This document shows, in pieces, positions 51,044-63,732 of a DNA stretch of 64,000 nt (positions are counted from its first letter, which is position 1; each line of letters begins with the position of its first letter). Position numbers and translations under genes: made by a program. The notes beneath the pieces were generated by a model. The model was given only the letters and a program-made list of their open reading frames with translations. It did not search any database and had not been told where the DNA came from. The stretch comes from Daphnia carinata (lineage: Eukaryota; Arthropoda; Branchiopoda; Diplostraca; Daphniidae): positions 3,696,679 to 3,760,678 of the forward strand of contig NC_081337.1 of NCBI RefSeq assembly GCF_022539665.2, written 5' to 3'.

Positions 51044-51684
51044 TTATGGAGCTTTAGCTGCTTGGCGCCTCAACAGAATGTAGATTTTTTCTTTGATCCA
51101 GTCCTTGTTGTAAGGAGCATAAGTATTGCTGATCTTTTGGTACCTATGAAAACAAAACCAGAAATTATAAAGCATAGTCTTTACACCTATCAAAGTGGGC
51201 TACTGAGTTTCAATGTTGTCACATTAGAAAAAAAAATTAATAAAACATTAACAACAATAAAAAAAATTAAAAAATAAAACTAAAACACATAGAATTTTAA
51301 AAAATCATAAAAATACATTGACAAGCTAAAAAATTATTTGCTCAACAACAAAATTCATACATAAACATGAATGCCCTTACACTAGGCAGGAGAGATCGGT
51401 CAACTGATCAATGAAATCAAACAGTTGACTGATGTCGTATGTAATGCTTGGAGTGTTGGGATTCAGTCTCTTCAAATGTTCTTCATAAATCTTGCAAACT
51501 CCTTCCATACATTCGTTTACCGACTCATAGTCGGAATATGTTCTCGTCTCCGGCTTGGGTCCGGGTTGGACTAGCAAGATTGTATGAGACTAAAATTGTA
51601 GGGTTAAAAGAACAAGCTCATCAAGTTCGGCCAAGGCACAATTTCAACAAAACAACATGTTTCAATATGATAATAACTTACCAT
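51044..51684 (-). CDS. ERH: Enhancer of rudimentary homolog (103 aa)
   Basis: Small, extremely conserved nuclear protein that acts as a dimeric hub in RNA processing and gene silencing complexes and was first linked to pyrimidine synthesis in Drosophila. Exons: 51682..51684 (only the ATG), 51381..51589 and 51044..51143. The ATG is followed at once by a donor (ATG|GTAAG), so the first coding exon contributes a single codon; the second begins SHTILLVQP. Family blocks visible are [43 protein letters not shown] and [11 protein letters not shown]. Length matches the family (about 104 aa). It is divergent from TMEM267, with 570 nt between the start codons. Confidence 0.97.
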
Positions 51685-52254
51685 CTTTAAAAAGAGCGTT
51701 ATTTCGATTTGTATTCAAGTTTGTTTGTGCTCAATACACTTACGACGAAGATTTTTTTTCGGAGAAGCTATCGTTACAATGTTGCAAAACTTCAAAACAA
51801 GATGACATGCGCTTGACGGGTTTTACTTTTTTTCAGTTTTAACCTGGTGCTATCTATAGAAAATATGACTTCTTTTTCCGGTTTTCAGTGACATTCACAC
51901 AATTTTTGTAATTAGATCAACTTTTATTTCACAAAATCACTTTTTGAAAATTTAGAAATCCGACAGTGAAATATGGCAACTTTCGTAGAGGCAAACAGAT
52001 AAAACTGAAAAAAAAAAAAAAATAGAAGAAAAATAAATAAACCAGAAGAAAATTTTAATATTTTTGTCAGAAAATAACAATTAATAATCAGTCACGAGCT
52101 AACTGTGTCATTAAATTCCTACAGTTTTTTTTATTTGTTCGAATTACTTTCCCACAGTCTGTGAGGTCTTATTGTTGGTCATACATAATTGACTTGAATA
52201 TCATGTGAAAACTTGCTGAACTAATTGTACCGATATCGCGAATCTCGAAGTGTA
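51685..52254. promoter_or_regulatory. Divergent promoter region ERH / TMEM267
   Basis: AT-rich spacer between two oppositely oriented start codons, the only place for both promoters. It contains an A14 run at about 52008 and a palindromic CGATATCG at about 52231 just before the TMEM267 ATG. No TATA box or defined initiator could be assigned with confidence. Confidence 0.45.
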
Positions 52255-52981
52255 ATGACAGAGAGTAAAAGGATGTGGGAACTATGGTCGCTTGATTACC
52301 TGAAGACAAAACTAGACGTTAAAAGCACCATAAACCTTTTCCTAATTCCTGTCATAGCTCTAACTGGCGATACAGCTATTGGTTACATATATCATTACGA
52401 ATCCTTAATTTTAAATTGCTTTGTTGATAGTGCAACTCATTTCATGATAGCATCATTTTCGTGGAACTATGTGGGAAACTTATCCATTAATAAAAGGTCC
52501 CACATGTTTGCTGTTTTTATGTGTGGCCTGCTTGCTTCCCTAATTGATATAGATCATTTTATAGCAGTAGGGACCATGGATCTCCAAGTAAATGTAAAAA
52601 TATAAAACAGAACTACATTTTACTAAACAAGTTTCTTTACAGGTAGCCACAAGATTACTTCACAGACCATTATTGCATTGCACAACTGTGCTTTCAGCTG
52701 TTGCTGTTCTATTAGCATTGCTTTCTATCAAAATCCATTCCATCCCTTATCTGAAACTATCTTTGATAATAACAACTGCAGTCTGGACACACCACTGGAG
52801 GGATGGATATCGGCGCGGAATTTGGATTTGTCCAATCGGTTCTACTCCACCGTATGGGTACGTCCTGTACCTCGTCGGTCTCATAGCTCTGCCTTTGGGT
52901 TTACACTTTATATTGCGGTTTACCAGTGAACTAGTCCAAAAAGCCAAGAATCAAGACCTACAGCAAGTTTACTTAATATAA
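52255..52981 (+). CDS. TMEM267: Transmembrane protein 267 homolog (223 aa)
   Basis: Multi-pass membrane protein of unknown biochemical role. Exons: 52255..52587 and 52643..52981, joined in phase 0 across a 55-nt GT-AG intron. Conserved blocks recognised are DxDHFIAVGTM near residue 100, RPLLHCTTV at the start of exon 2, and HHWRDGYRRGIWICPIG near residue 163. The HxxRDGxRxGxWICPxG pattern is diagnostic of this family. Several hydrophobic stretches are visible (about residues 24-40, 58-75, 82-98, 122-140 and 180-200). A TTG upstream is in frame, but the first ATG at 52255 is the likely start. Length fits the family (about 215 aa). Confidence 0.9.
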
Positions 52982-53544
52982 TATTGCTATTGCCCCTAAT
53001 TAATCCTGTTCTGCCGTTAATAGTACAATTGTTTCCTTTTCATTGTAAAAACTGTACAAACAGAGTCACATAACTTGTTTCTAATAGAATTTTTGAAAGG
53101 CAATTCACTGTTCAATATACGTCTTCCCTAGATACCATTTAGGAATGTGCAACTCATTTTCCACAAAAACGAATATCGATTTCTTTCGAATTTCGAATTA
53201 CTATATTCTATATTTTGTTGTTGATTAAGAAAGCAAAAGCAAGACTGGTAAACGATTTGAAGAATAGGATTAAATTCGTACAGAATAAGAATGACTTAAT
53301 TAAAGCTGAAAATAATATAGGCAACCTTGCGAATTCGTTGATAGCAAGTCAAATATGTTTTGATTATTCATTACGTATTATCAGACGTTGGTTGTTGACG
53401 CACATACAACGTTTGTTCGCCCTCTAAATCGCCTGATATTCAAGTACGTAACAGAAATATAAGTATTACACATTCATTATTTGTTTTGGCTTTAAAACTT
53501 GTCTAGAATAAAGAGAACCTCGTAAGCCGTTTGGTTATCAAAAA
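52982..53544 (+). other. Spacer between TMEM267 and PRDX6
   Basis: AT-rich; probably the TMEM267 3' UTR and the PRDX6 promoter and 5' UTR. An AATAAA lies at about 53506, only about 40 nt before the PRDX6 ATG. A reading frame at 53215..53427 has no ATG start and matches nothing I know. Confidence 0.4.
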
Positions 53545-54408
53545 ATGATTAAGCTGGGTGACGTTTTTCCTGACTTCAAGGCCGAAACCTCTCGAGGACC
53601 GATTCAGTTCCATGAATGGCTGGGAGATTCGTAACCACATAATATCAATTGAATCTTATCATATTTACAAAAGATTAAATCACTTTTCTGAATAGCTGGG
53701 GACTCCTATTTTCCCATCCTGCTGATTTTACACCTGTGTGTACCACAGAACTCGGAAGAGTTGCTCAGCTTCAGGGAAAATTTGAAGAAAAAAATGTTAA
53801 GCTGATAGCACTTTCCTGTGATGGAGTTGATACCCATCGAAAATGGATTGAAGATATTAAAGCATATTCCAAAATAGAAAAATTTGCTTACCCAATTATA
53901 GCGGATGAGAAAAGGGAACTAGCTCATCTACTTGGAATGATCGATCCTGATGAGAAGGATGCTGCTGGAATACCCTTAACTTGCCGAGCAGTATTCTTTA
54001 TTGGGCCAGACAAGAAACTGAAGTTGTCGCTGCTTTATCCAGCAACAACAGGGCGCAATTTTGAGTAAATCAGCACAGTTGTTCTATCCTTACTTTAATA
54101 GCATGTTTTAAAATATTGGGCATTTTCTTGAAGTGAAATTTTACGGGCAATCGACTCCGTCCAGCTAACAGCCAGATATAGAGTTGCTACCCCGGCGGAC
54201 TGGCAAGTACGTAGAGTCATATTTTGTTTCCTCCCTAATGCAATTGTTTTAAATAAAAAAATTTTAATAGCACGGGACATACTGCATGGTATTACCAACA
54301 GTGGGAGACGACGAGTTAGAAACATTGTTTCCTAAAGGAGTGGAAAAGCTAGCCATGCCATCTGGAAAAGACTACCTACGTATGACACCTTGCCCTGAGA
54401 AAGAATGA
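53545..54408 (+). CDS. PRDX6: Peroxiredoxin 6, 1-Cys type (221 aa)
   Basis: Reduces hydrogen peroxide and lipid hydroperoxides; animal PRDX6 also carries a phospholipase A2 activity. Exons: 53545..53630, 53696..54064, 54134..54206 and 54271..54408, all in frame. The peroxidatic site is SHPADFTPVCTTE (catalytic Cys about residue 44, His about 36); no resolving Cys as in 2-Cys types is evident. The lipase-type GDSWG motif (about 27-31) is intact, and intron 1 splits its Ser codon (TC|C). The C-terminal extension (TPADWQ, then HGTYCMVLPT) is typical of the 1-Cys class. Length agrees with 220-224 aa elsewhere. Cytosolic by the lack of a targeting sequence. Confidence 0.96.
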
Positions 54409-55031
54409 GACACTGGCTTTATGGACTATCACTGGTGGTTTAACTCTAAATTTCCACCGTTTATCTTTTTTACCCTATGCAAAAAAAATTTGCAGTTCCG
54501 TTGTACCAAACAAATAAAATCGCGAATATTCGCAGTAATTCGCATTTTTCTACTATACTCCTATTTATGTTTTTGGATGTGTTACCGCATTCGATTGAAA
54601 TAGAAAATCAAAGGGCAGTTACAGAATTAATACCGCGGAAGTATTGATATAGTATGCAGGGAATTCCCATCAAAAGCTTCAATTTTTGTTGCCAATTGGG
54701 ATAGGCATTTCAGGGCTACAGACGGGGGCTTTCGTGGTGAAAAATGTTTCACCCCGAACCAGAGATGAAGCAACCAAGCCCTTCTCCTCTGCCTCGAACC
54801 CAATCAAATTTTTTTGGTTTTAGGCTATCGAGGCAGTCTCATACCGATTGGCTGAGGCCCCGACCCTGTTTTTGTTAGATTATAATTTTCTAGCGCAGCC
54901 ACTCGGTCAACTTTAGTTGTTTGGGGTGTTCTCTTCCCTCTTTTCGGAAACTTCTGAAGAAAGCTCCATAAGTTGACTTGCTAAGTTTGTATTATTAATG
55001 CACGTTGGTTGCCCACTTGTTTTGAACTGTG
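54409..55031 (+). other. Spacer between PRDX6 and the SANT-like gene, with inverted repeats
   Basis: A poly(A) signal AATAAA for PRDX6 is at 54513..54518. Two perfect inverted repeats follow: GGTGAAA/TTTCACC (54736..54753, 4-nt loop) and CTGCCTCGA/TCGAGGCAG (arms 54789..54797 and 54828..54836). The right part should hold the promoter and 5' UTR of the next gene. Confidence 0.5.
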
Positions 55032-56366
55032 ATGGATTCTCCAGATGAAATCAAAACTCCAGATTTAAAGGCCTGCATGAATTTCAAATGTAATGGTGAT
55101 GGGTAAACGCGATATAATTAGAGAATGAGTGTCATTGTAACTAGTTCAGGTTCCCAGGCGATCCGTCGAAGTCTACTTTCTAAGTCTACTCCTTTTACGT
55201 TCAAAATTCACAGATGTATCTAGCTGTTGGCATATCAAAATATTTTGTAGTAAAAAACTGCTCATACAAGTTTCATCTTGATTATAGGGACAGATGATTT
55301 AACTTTACAGTTTATCTTATATCGTCATGAACGTCGTCAAATGTTTACCAAGAAACGCAATACATCGCGTCACGGCTGGCAGTTAGTGAACTTTTCCCAA
55401 TTACTGCCATAACAAGAATTTAGAAAGATTCAAATCTGATGTGCTTTAAAAATTATTCACCTGTTGAACTTTTCAGGTTGATTCTGAGAGATATGGGTCT
55501 AGCAGCATATGTAGTAAGACTTTTTCCTCTGAATGTGTTGGTGATAATAGTTCCTTTCAATCTAAAACTTCTTTTCTGTGTTGTTAAGACTCCATATCAA
55601 GCACAGAAGAAATGGAACAATCTTTGGTCAAAATATAAGCTAGCTAAAAGAGCTCAGGTTATAGAATTGGATTCTGTAACTATTAAAAGTGTGTTTAATA
55701 AGTAACCCAATGGTTTTCCAACATAGGCTGAAGGACCTTCGGAAGAAGATCCCAATGGAGCATGGCCTTTCTTTACTGTGTTAGATGCAATTGCAACTGG
55801 AAAGACGGTTGCAATTACAAGCCCCGAAGTTGCATTTCAAGTGGAATCTAGTGAACCTAGAGAAGAACCTACTGACAATGCAATACATGTCAATGTCAAT
55901 GCCATTCAAGTGAATGGTGATTAGTTTAAACTAATAACAGTACCAATTGGTACTGTTTTGCAGACAAATATCTGTAAATATTTTTTTTTCGTAGAGGGAC
56001 CACCATCAAAGAAATCCAAGCATGATCCAGGAATGTCACATACCATTAATCCAATTCAATGGGATGGAGAACCTGAAGATCATAAACAGCAAGTCATTGA
56101 ACTTTTGCAGGCAAATCTTCAGCAGCTAGATGAAGTGAGACAATCCATTGAAACACAGGGTAATCTCTATCTTTTAATAGCCTAATTTCCTAAAATAATC
56201 AAAAACCAAAATTTTAGGTCAAGCAATTGTTTCTATGCTCTCACAGTTAATTGGCGTAATCTCGTGTGGTAATAAGCCTATGCCCACCAACTCAGGATCT
56301 AGCCGGATAGATGAAGCCATTACGGCCACAATACGGGAAATAGGGATTCCTCAGGAAAACACGTAA
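55032..56366 (+). CDS. Myb/SANT-like domain protein, putative DNA-binding (255 aa)
   Basis: Seven exons: 55032..55095, 55288..55381, 55477..55513, 55589..55657, 55727..55916, 55995..56159 and 56218..56366, all in frame. Residues about 22-88 resemble a trihelix/MADF-type Myb/SANT-like domain: a helix with YRHERRQMF, then SRHGWQLILRDMGL, then QKKWNNLWSKYKLAK. An acidic, Glu/Pro-rich linker (about 89-151) and a basic PPSKKSKHD patch (possible nuclear signal) follow. A C-terminal helix (VIELLQANLQQLDEVRQSIE) looks like a coiled-coil dimerisation segment. This layout is common in arthropod SANT-like proteins, many derived from Harbinger-type transposons, so it could be a domesticated transposon protein; that is inference. 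Two donors are of the weak form AATG|GTGAT. Confidence 0.75.
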
Positions 56367-56416
56367 CATTTGTTATCTTCGCAATCAACTACTTAACGTT
56401 AATATGCAAAATTACA

Positions 56417-56422
56417 TTTATT
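56417..56422 (-). terminator. Poly(A) signal of YME1L gene
   Basis: AATAAA on the minus strand, about 110 nt after the YME1L stop codon and within 51-56 nt of the stop of the convergent SANT-like gene. Confidence 0.5.
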
Positions 56423-56523
56423 GTCCACATACCCTTCATTTGGCTATCGTCGAGTGTATTTCTCGCAAGAAATGATTTTAAAGAACTGTTTTTGTTATCA
56501 GCTAGAAGTTGGGTCCAAACGTA

Positions 56524-56529
56524 AATAAA
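56524..56529 (+). terminator. Possible poly(A) signal of SANT-like gene
   Basis: AATAAA on the plus strand 158 nt after the stop codon; it abuts the last bases of the convergent YME1L coding sequence (stop at 56530). Confidence 0.35.
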
Positions 56530-59330
<2,801 letters not shown>

Positions 59331-59847
59331 GATGATTACGTATCCCTACAGATTTTTACTAAACACCCTGACGAACGCGACACCTGGTGGTACGTATTCA
59401 AAGTGCTGCCAATTGCACAAGCTGCATCATTAGTTACGCAATATTGGTGCTCTGAGATGTTAACAATAGATCTTTTTAAATATTATGTTACAATGTAGCA
59501 CAGCAGTGATAGATAGTACACTCAACGATATACAGCAGTCGGTGGAAATGAACGCGGTTATATGACTCAATGATAAGGCGCTTGAAGATGGATGTGTTTG
59601 AGTACCCAAGTTTGGTCCCTGGTAGGAGTCTTTCATCATGCTAGGTTTCCGCTGTTCCGCGGCATGTCACATTGTCGGATATGGATTACAAACTGCTATA
59701 GCGCCAATATCACGAAGTTTAGCAATAAGATTGTAGATAACCTAATTAAAGCAAGTATTCCACGTCAGAAGGTACGTGTGTATCCACACGACATATTCGA
59801 TATTAAATTAATTTGTCATTGAAAAATTTCGCACGGTGTATTACTTG
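59331..59847. other. Spacer between PASK 3' end and YME1L start
   Basis: Contains the YME1L promoter close to 59331, the PASK 3' UTR at the right end, and a tRNA-like element at about 59555..59630. No protein gene is convincing here. Confidence 0.45.
59555..59630 (+). repeat. tRNA-derived element (tRNA pseudogene or SINE head)
   Basis: TATGACTCAATGATAAGGCGC matches the D-arm/A-box pattern of tRNA genes. About 45 nt later AAGTTTGGTCCCTGG resembles the T-arm/B-box (GGTTCGATCCC form). Box spacing is right for a tRNA, but the T-loop has TTTGG in place of TTCGA and the stems pair poorly, and no T-run follows. A decayed tRNA or SINE is more likely than a working gene. Confidence 0.5.
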
Positions 59848-62791
59848 TTAATCCGCATGGTTAGATATTTCGTTGAAAATCAGCTCAGACGCTTGAAAAT
59901 GTACACTTTCGTCAGGAATATCAAAAGAAGAATGATCGAGGCTTTTCTTCGCAGGATCACTAGCTTTTCTATAAGGGGTAGATGTAGCCAGCGTGATGAC
60001 GGGGCCTTCGTCAAGAATATAACGCGAGTTCTGAAACTCGACGCAAGATCGATTGAGATCACAAATATCGTAGAAGTCGTAATTATCTAAAAATACTGTT
60101 TGGTTCAGCCATTTACTTTGCAATGCATCTCGCAAACTGAATCGATCTTCTATTGATCGGTTCATCATTCCCTTCAAGAGGTACTTCAGATCCGCAGAAG
60201 CTGAATCAGAGAATTCGAGTTCATTTTTTAAAATTTCTTCGATGCCAGAAAAGGGATTGCGCCCAAAAACCAGAACATAAATTGTTACTCCAATAGCCCA
60301 GACCTCTAGTTCTGGTCCCCGATAGGGGTTTCCTGTGAAAATCGCGCAATTATTTGAGGTACAAAAATTTAATAAATATTATTTTACCTCTTAACACTTC
60401 CGGACTACAATATTCAAAGGTGCCACAGAAGGCTTTGAATGGTTTATCTGTTAGGTATGTAGCAGACCCAAAATCGATCAGCTTAGCGTGAAATCTATCG
60501 TCCAATACAACATTTTCATCTTTGATGTCTCGATGGAGAATGCCATGCGAATGGAGATAATCAACAGCTTCTATCAACTGCTTAGATATGTTGGCTCCAA
60601 GAGGTTCAGGAACACCATTGGTTTTCTCAATAAACTCAAACAAGTCCATTCCAAAACCATGCTTCTCCATAACTAATTGGAAGTAAAAATCATTTTCGTA
60701 GAAATCAATCATGTTGACGATGTGATCATGCTGGATGCGATTCAAAATGTAGATCTCGTTTGGAAGGCGGTGCCCGTCGTCCGTTGAAATCCAACTGTCA
60801 TTATACACTTTGGATTTTTTTATGAATTTTGTCACAACTAACTTGGTATCCATGAGTCCATATGCCAAATAAACACAGCCGAAACCTCCACTGCCAATTT
60901 GCTTCACGACCTGACAAACGAATAAAAAAACGAAGTGATAAAAATAAAATACAAAATATAATATAATCAAATAATAGGAAGTAACATTTCCTGTAAATCT
61001 TGCGAGTGAAACGCTATTTGGGAATCTTATTTACCTGATAATTCTTTAAGTAGTCTCCACTACACATATCTTCTTTGTAAATGCTACTCTCCTTGCTCTC
61101 AAGGTGGCAATCGGATTTTGAAGAATCCTTCAGACCGACGAAAAATATAAGCAATAATCACAAATGCCGAAAAAAAATCGTACCGTACTCTTTCAGGCTG
61201 AATGACACTAAAATTTCTGCTTTTAGATAGCTCTGAGGCACCCATTACTGACTTTCCGCTGTTCAATGAGGAGGCTATGGCCATCCAAACTTGATATATA
61301 TCCATACCTTCAAGTGGGCCGTTGACAAAGTAAGACACAGGTATAAAAGAACCGTTTTCATGGTGAACTTCACTGTTAAAATGACCGCATTGTGCGTTTG
61401 CAAAGTTAAGTAAAATGTAGCTGAGTTCCTATGGTAAATAAATAATGTGATTGTGGATATTACGTTCCTTATTTGCTATTAAATATTTCTACTTTTCCAA
61501 CAAGTTCTTCTCGAGTATATCCTAGAGCGAGCTGGACGAAAATGGAGTTGCAATCAATAATACAACCTTCTTTAGTAATAAGCAACATCCCGCTCATATT
61601 CGTGAAAACCCAGAGTGTGGCAGAGTAACAGGGTAGTAAAGAAGTAGTTTCCGATAGACTGGCAACACTATCTGCTTCGTAATGATCTAGCCGCAGCGTG
61701 AGAGGGAAACTCTGCTTCGATTCGTTAGAACCTGTTGTTTTCTGAATTTTTTTCTCCTGCGAATTTAAGAACGATAACGAAATACGTTGAATAATATTTA
61801 CAACTGTACAAACACACTTGGTCCAAATTATCAGAAGAAGTAGGCCAAATGATATTGGGGATCCACTTGATGATATTATGTCCAACAAAATCTTCTTCGC
61901 TACAGTGGAAAAGGGAAGCCGCTGTTTCATCGGCTGCCATTATCAATCCAAATTCGTCTAGGAGAAGATAGGACACTACTCGTTGCACTGGTTCAATGAC
62001 AGCAACGTACAAACTATTGCCAGCATTGTCCTCAGTATTTGTTAACCAACAAGATACAGCTACTTTAGAACCATCTTTGCACTTGAGTTCAATCTAGTAC
62101 AAAAAATGTGTCATTAAAAATCCTATTTATCGACGGCGTAGCATTAATTTACCACTTTTCCATTAAAGATAATAACTTCTCCTTTTTCATCAAAGATCAT
62201 GTCAGTTAGAGCTAACTGTGATTTCTCTCTGATTACAAGGTCTTTAAATTTGATTGCAAGCAGTTCTTCAGATGAATATCCCAACATTTTGCAGGCAATT
62301 GTGTTTGTAACAATAATCTGATGACCAGAATGATTATGGAAAATTCAAAAGTTAGTAGTGAATTTTGGGATTACTTGAGATGTTTTTCCATCAATGGTGA
62401 GAACTCCTTTGTGAGGATTTGGATTGAAGATGGCATCTTCATTAAAATGTGAAATGTTCAGAGTATCTTCTAGATGGGATTGGTTTTCTCGCTGTAGAGA
62501 ACTTTGTGTAGCTTGAGTACTGAAACTAATACTGTTCATGTCATCTGTGTTAAGCAGCGCTTTGCTGAGTTGTACTTTGGAAACTGATTTTAGTTTCCTT
62601 GTCAGTCTTGGAAAGCTTTGGTTGATTTCAAGTGAGCAATTTGCTGTTGGGGTAAGCCCGAGATCTTTAGCTCGAAGTAGTCTTCCATTCCTTGAAAACA
62701 AAAATATTACAATGAAGAACATACAGAGGTACGGGAACTGTAGGACAAACCGTAGAAGATCAATTGGTGAATCCATGTATCGTTTCTCCAT
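59848..62791 (-). CDS. PASK: PAS domain-containing serine/threonine kinase (800 aa)
   Basis: Nutrient-sensing kinase with N-terminal PAS sensor domains; known PASK targets include glycogen synthase and translation factors. Nine exons: 62751..62791, 62375..62690, 62153..62317, 61818..62093, 61493..61756, 61189..61428, 61035..61127, 60388..60910 and 59848..60332. PAS-type segments lie at about 110-170 (KMLGYSSEEL), 195-260 (DEFGLIMAADETAASLF) and 315-400 (KEGCIIDCNSIF, then LGYTREEL). The kinase has GSGGFG (about 471-476), Lys about 493, Glu about 517, HRDIKDEN (Asp about 593), DFG (about 611-613) and NPYRGPELEVWAIG, a strong PASK marker. All catalytic residues are present. At 800 aa it is shorter than the vertebrate protein (over 1,300), mainly in the linker. 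Divergent start 50 nt from a small plus-strand gene. Confidence 0.94.
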
Positions 62792-62841
62792 TTTCAAGAT
62801 AAATGGGTGTCAAACTAAAAAATTAAATTAACTTTGTTCAA

Positions 62842-63165
62842 ATGGGATCGGAATATGATAACACTAGATTAATAAATAGATACAGTGAAATTATATTGTC
62901 ACATTCACCGATGAGAATCGTTTTTGACGTTTTCGATCTTTTTGACTTTGAAATGCATGCAACGCTGCCAGAGTATTACAAAGAAGTCGAGAAAGGTGAT
63001 CGAAATATCAATTATGAAATCAAATTTAAGCATCAACATAATATATACTTTTTAGGATTAATCGAAAATGTAAAGCATTTTTTCATACGTACTAAAAAAG
63101 GAACGGGGTTAATTATTAGATTGACTCTTAATCTAATAAATGAGGATTTCAGATATCGTTCATAA
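62842..63165 (+). CDS. Small unrecognised protein (87 aa spliced, 107 aa unspliced)
   Basis: A complete reading frame begins with ATG at 62842, 51 nt from the PASK start codon on the other strand. Within it, 62996..63055 looks like a 60-nt intron: donor AAAG|GTGATC, acceptor TATATACTTTTTAG|G. Removing it keeps the frame (join 62842..62995 and 63056..63165), and retaining it also stays open. The spliced protein ends with ENVKHFFIRTKKGTGLIIRL, a beta-rich, basic segment; there is no signal peptide or membrane helix. I do not recognise a family. Its position in a dense gene cluster and the plausible intron argue for a real gene. Confidence 0.5.
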   Translation: MGSEYDNTRLINRYSEIILSHSPMRIVFDVFDLFDFEMHATLPEYYKEVEKGDRNINYEIKFKHQHNIYFLGLIENVKHFFIRTKKGTGLIIRLTLNLINEDFRYRS

Positions 63166-63732
63166 CTAACCCGATAGTTATTTTCTTTTTACGTATTTCC
63201 GCCAGAGTTCCGTTGTGGGTTCAACGGATCCAGCCGCCCAGTAGAATCGATCGAATCGTTCTCTTTGGCGACTCGTGGTGCGTGATCACAGCCTTCTCTG
63301 GTTAGTTCTGAGTTTTTTTTTTTTTTGCCGAAAAAGCGTTAAAGTTTAGATTTTACAGTGTCTTACAAGAAATTCGTGTAGCTTGATGTTGCCCATAATA
63401 TCTTTCGCTTAAAACTACCTTTTAGTAAGGGGTTTTTAACTTAATTAATTCTTAAGCAAGTAAAGGGCCTATATTCCCCTACATCCCTTATAAGACCTTG
63501 TAAAGGTAGAATGTTGCAACATATGGGAGGTGGGGAATTCCTTTGGTGCTATCGTGTTGAGACTTCTTACGGTTAAGAAAAAGTTCTCGTTACGCTTAAG
63601 AAAATGGTAATTTTGTCGAGGCTGCTACTCTGGGAACTTCGCTTGCCGTGAAATTACGTAATTCCAAATAATTAGATTCTTTATTTCAATTTAGGTTCCA
63701 TTGAAATCCCAACATATACCTTCTAAATCGAA
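63166..63732 (+). promoter_or_regulatory. Cytochrome c promoter, 5' UTR exon and 5' UTR intron
   Basis: A donor CTCTG|GTTAGT at 63301 and an acceptor TTTCAATTTAG at 63694 suggest a 394-nt intron in the 5' UTR, with the non-coding exon ending at 63300 and the second exon carrying 38 nt before the ATG. The core promoter probably lies around 63170-63250. No TATA box seen. Confidence 0.5.

Noticed and set aside
53215-53427. 70-codon Lys/Ile-rich frame between TMEM267 and PRDX6
   Set aside because: Starts with TTG, no recognisable domain, AT-rich composition as expected by chance in a spacer.
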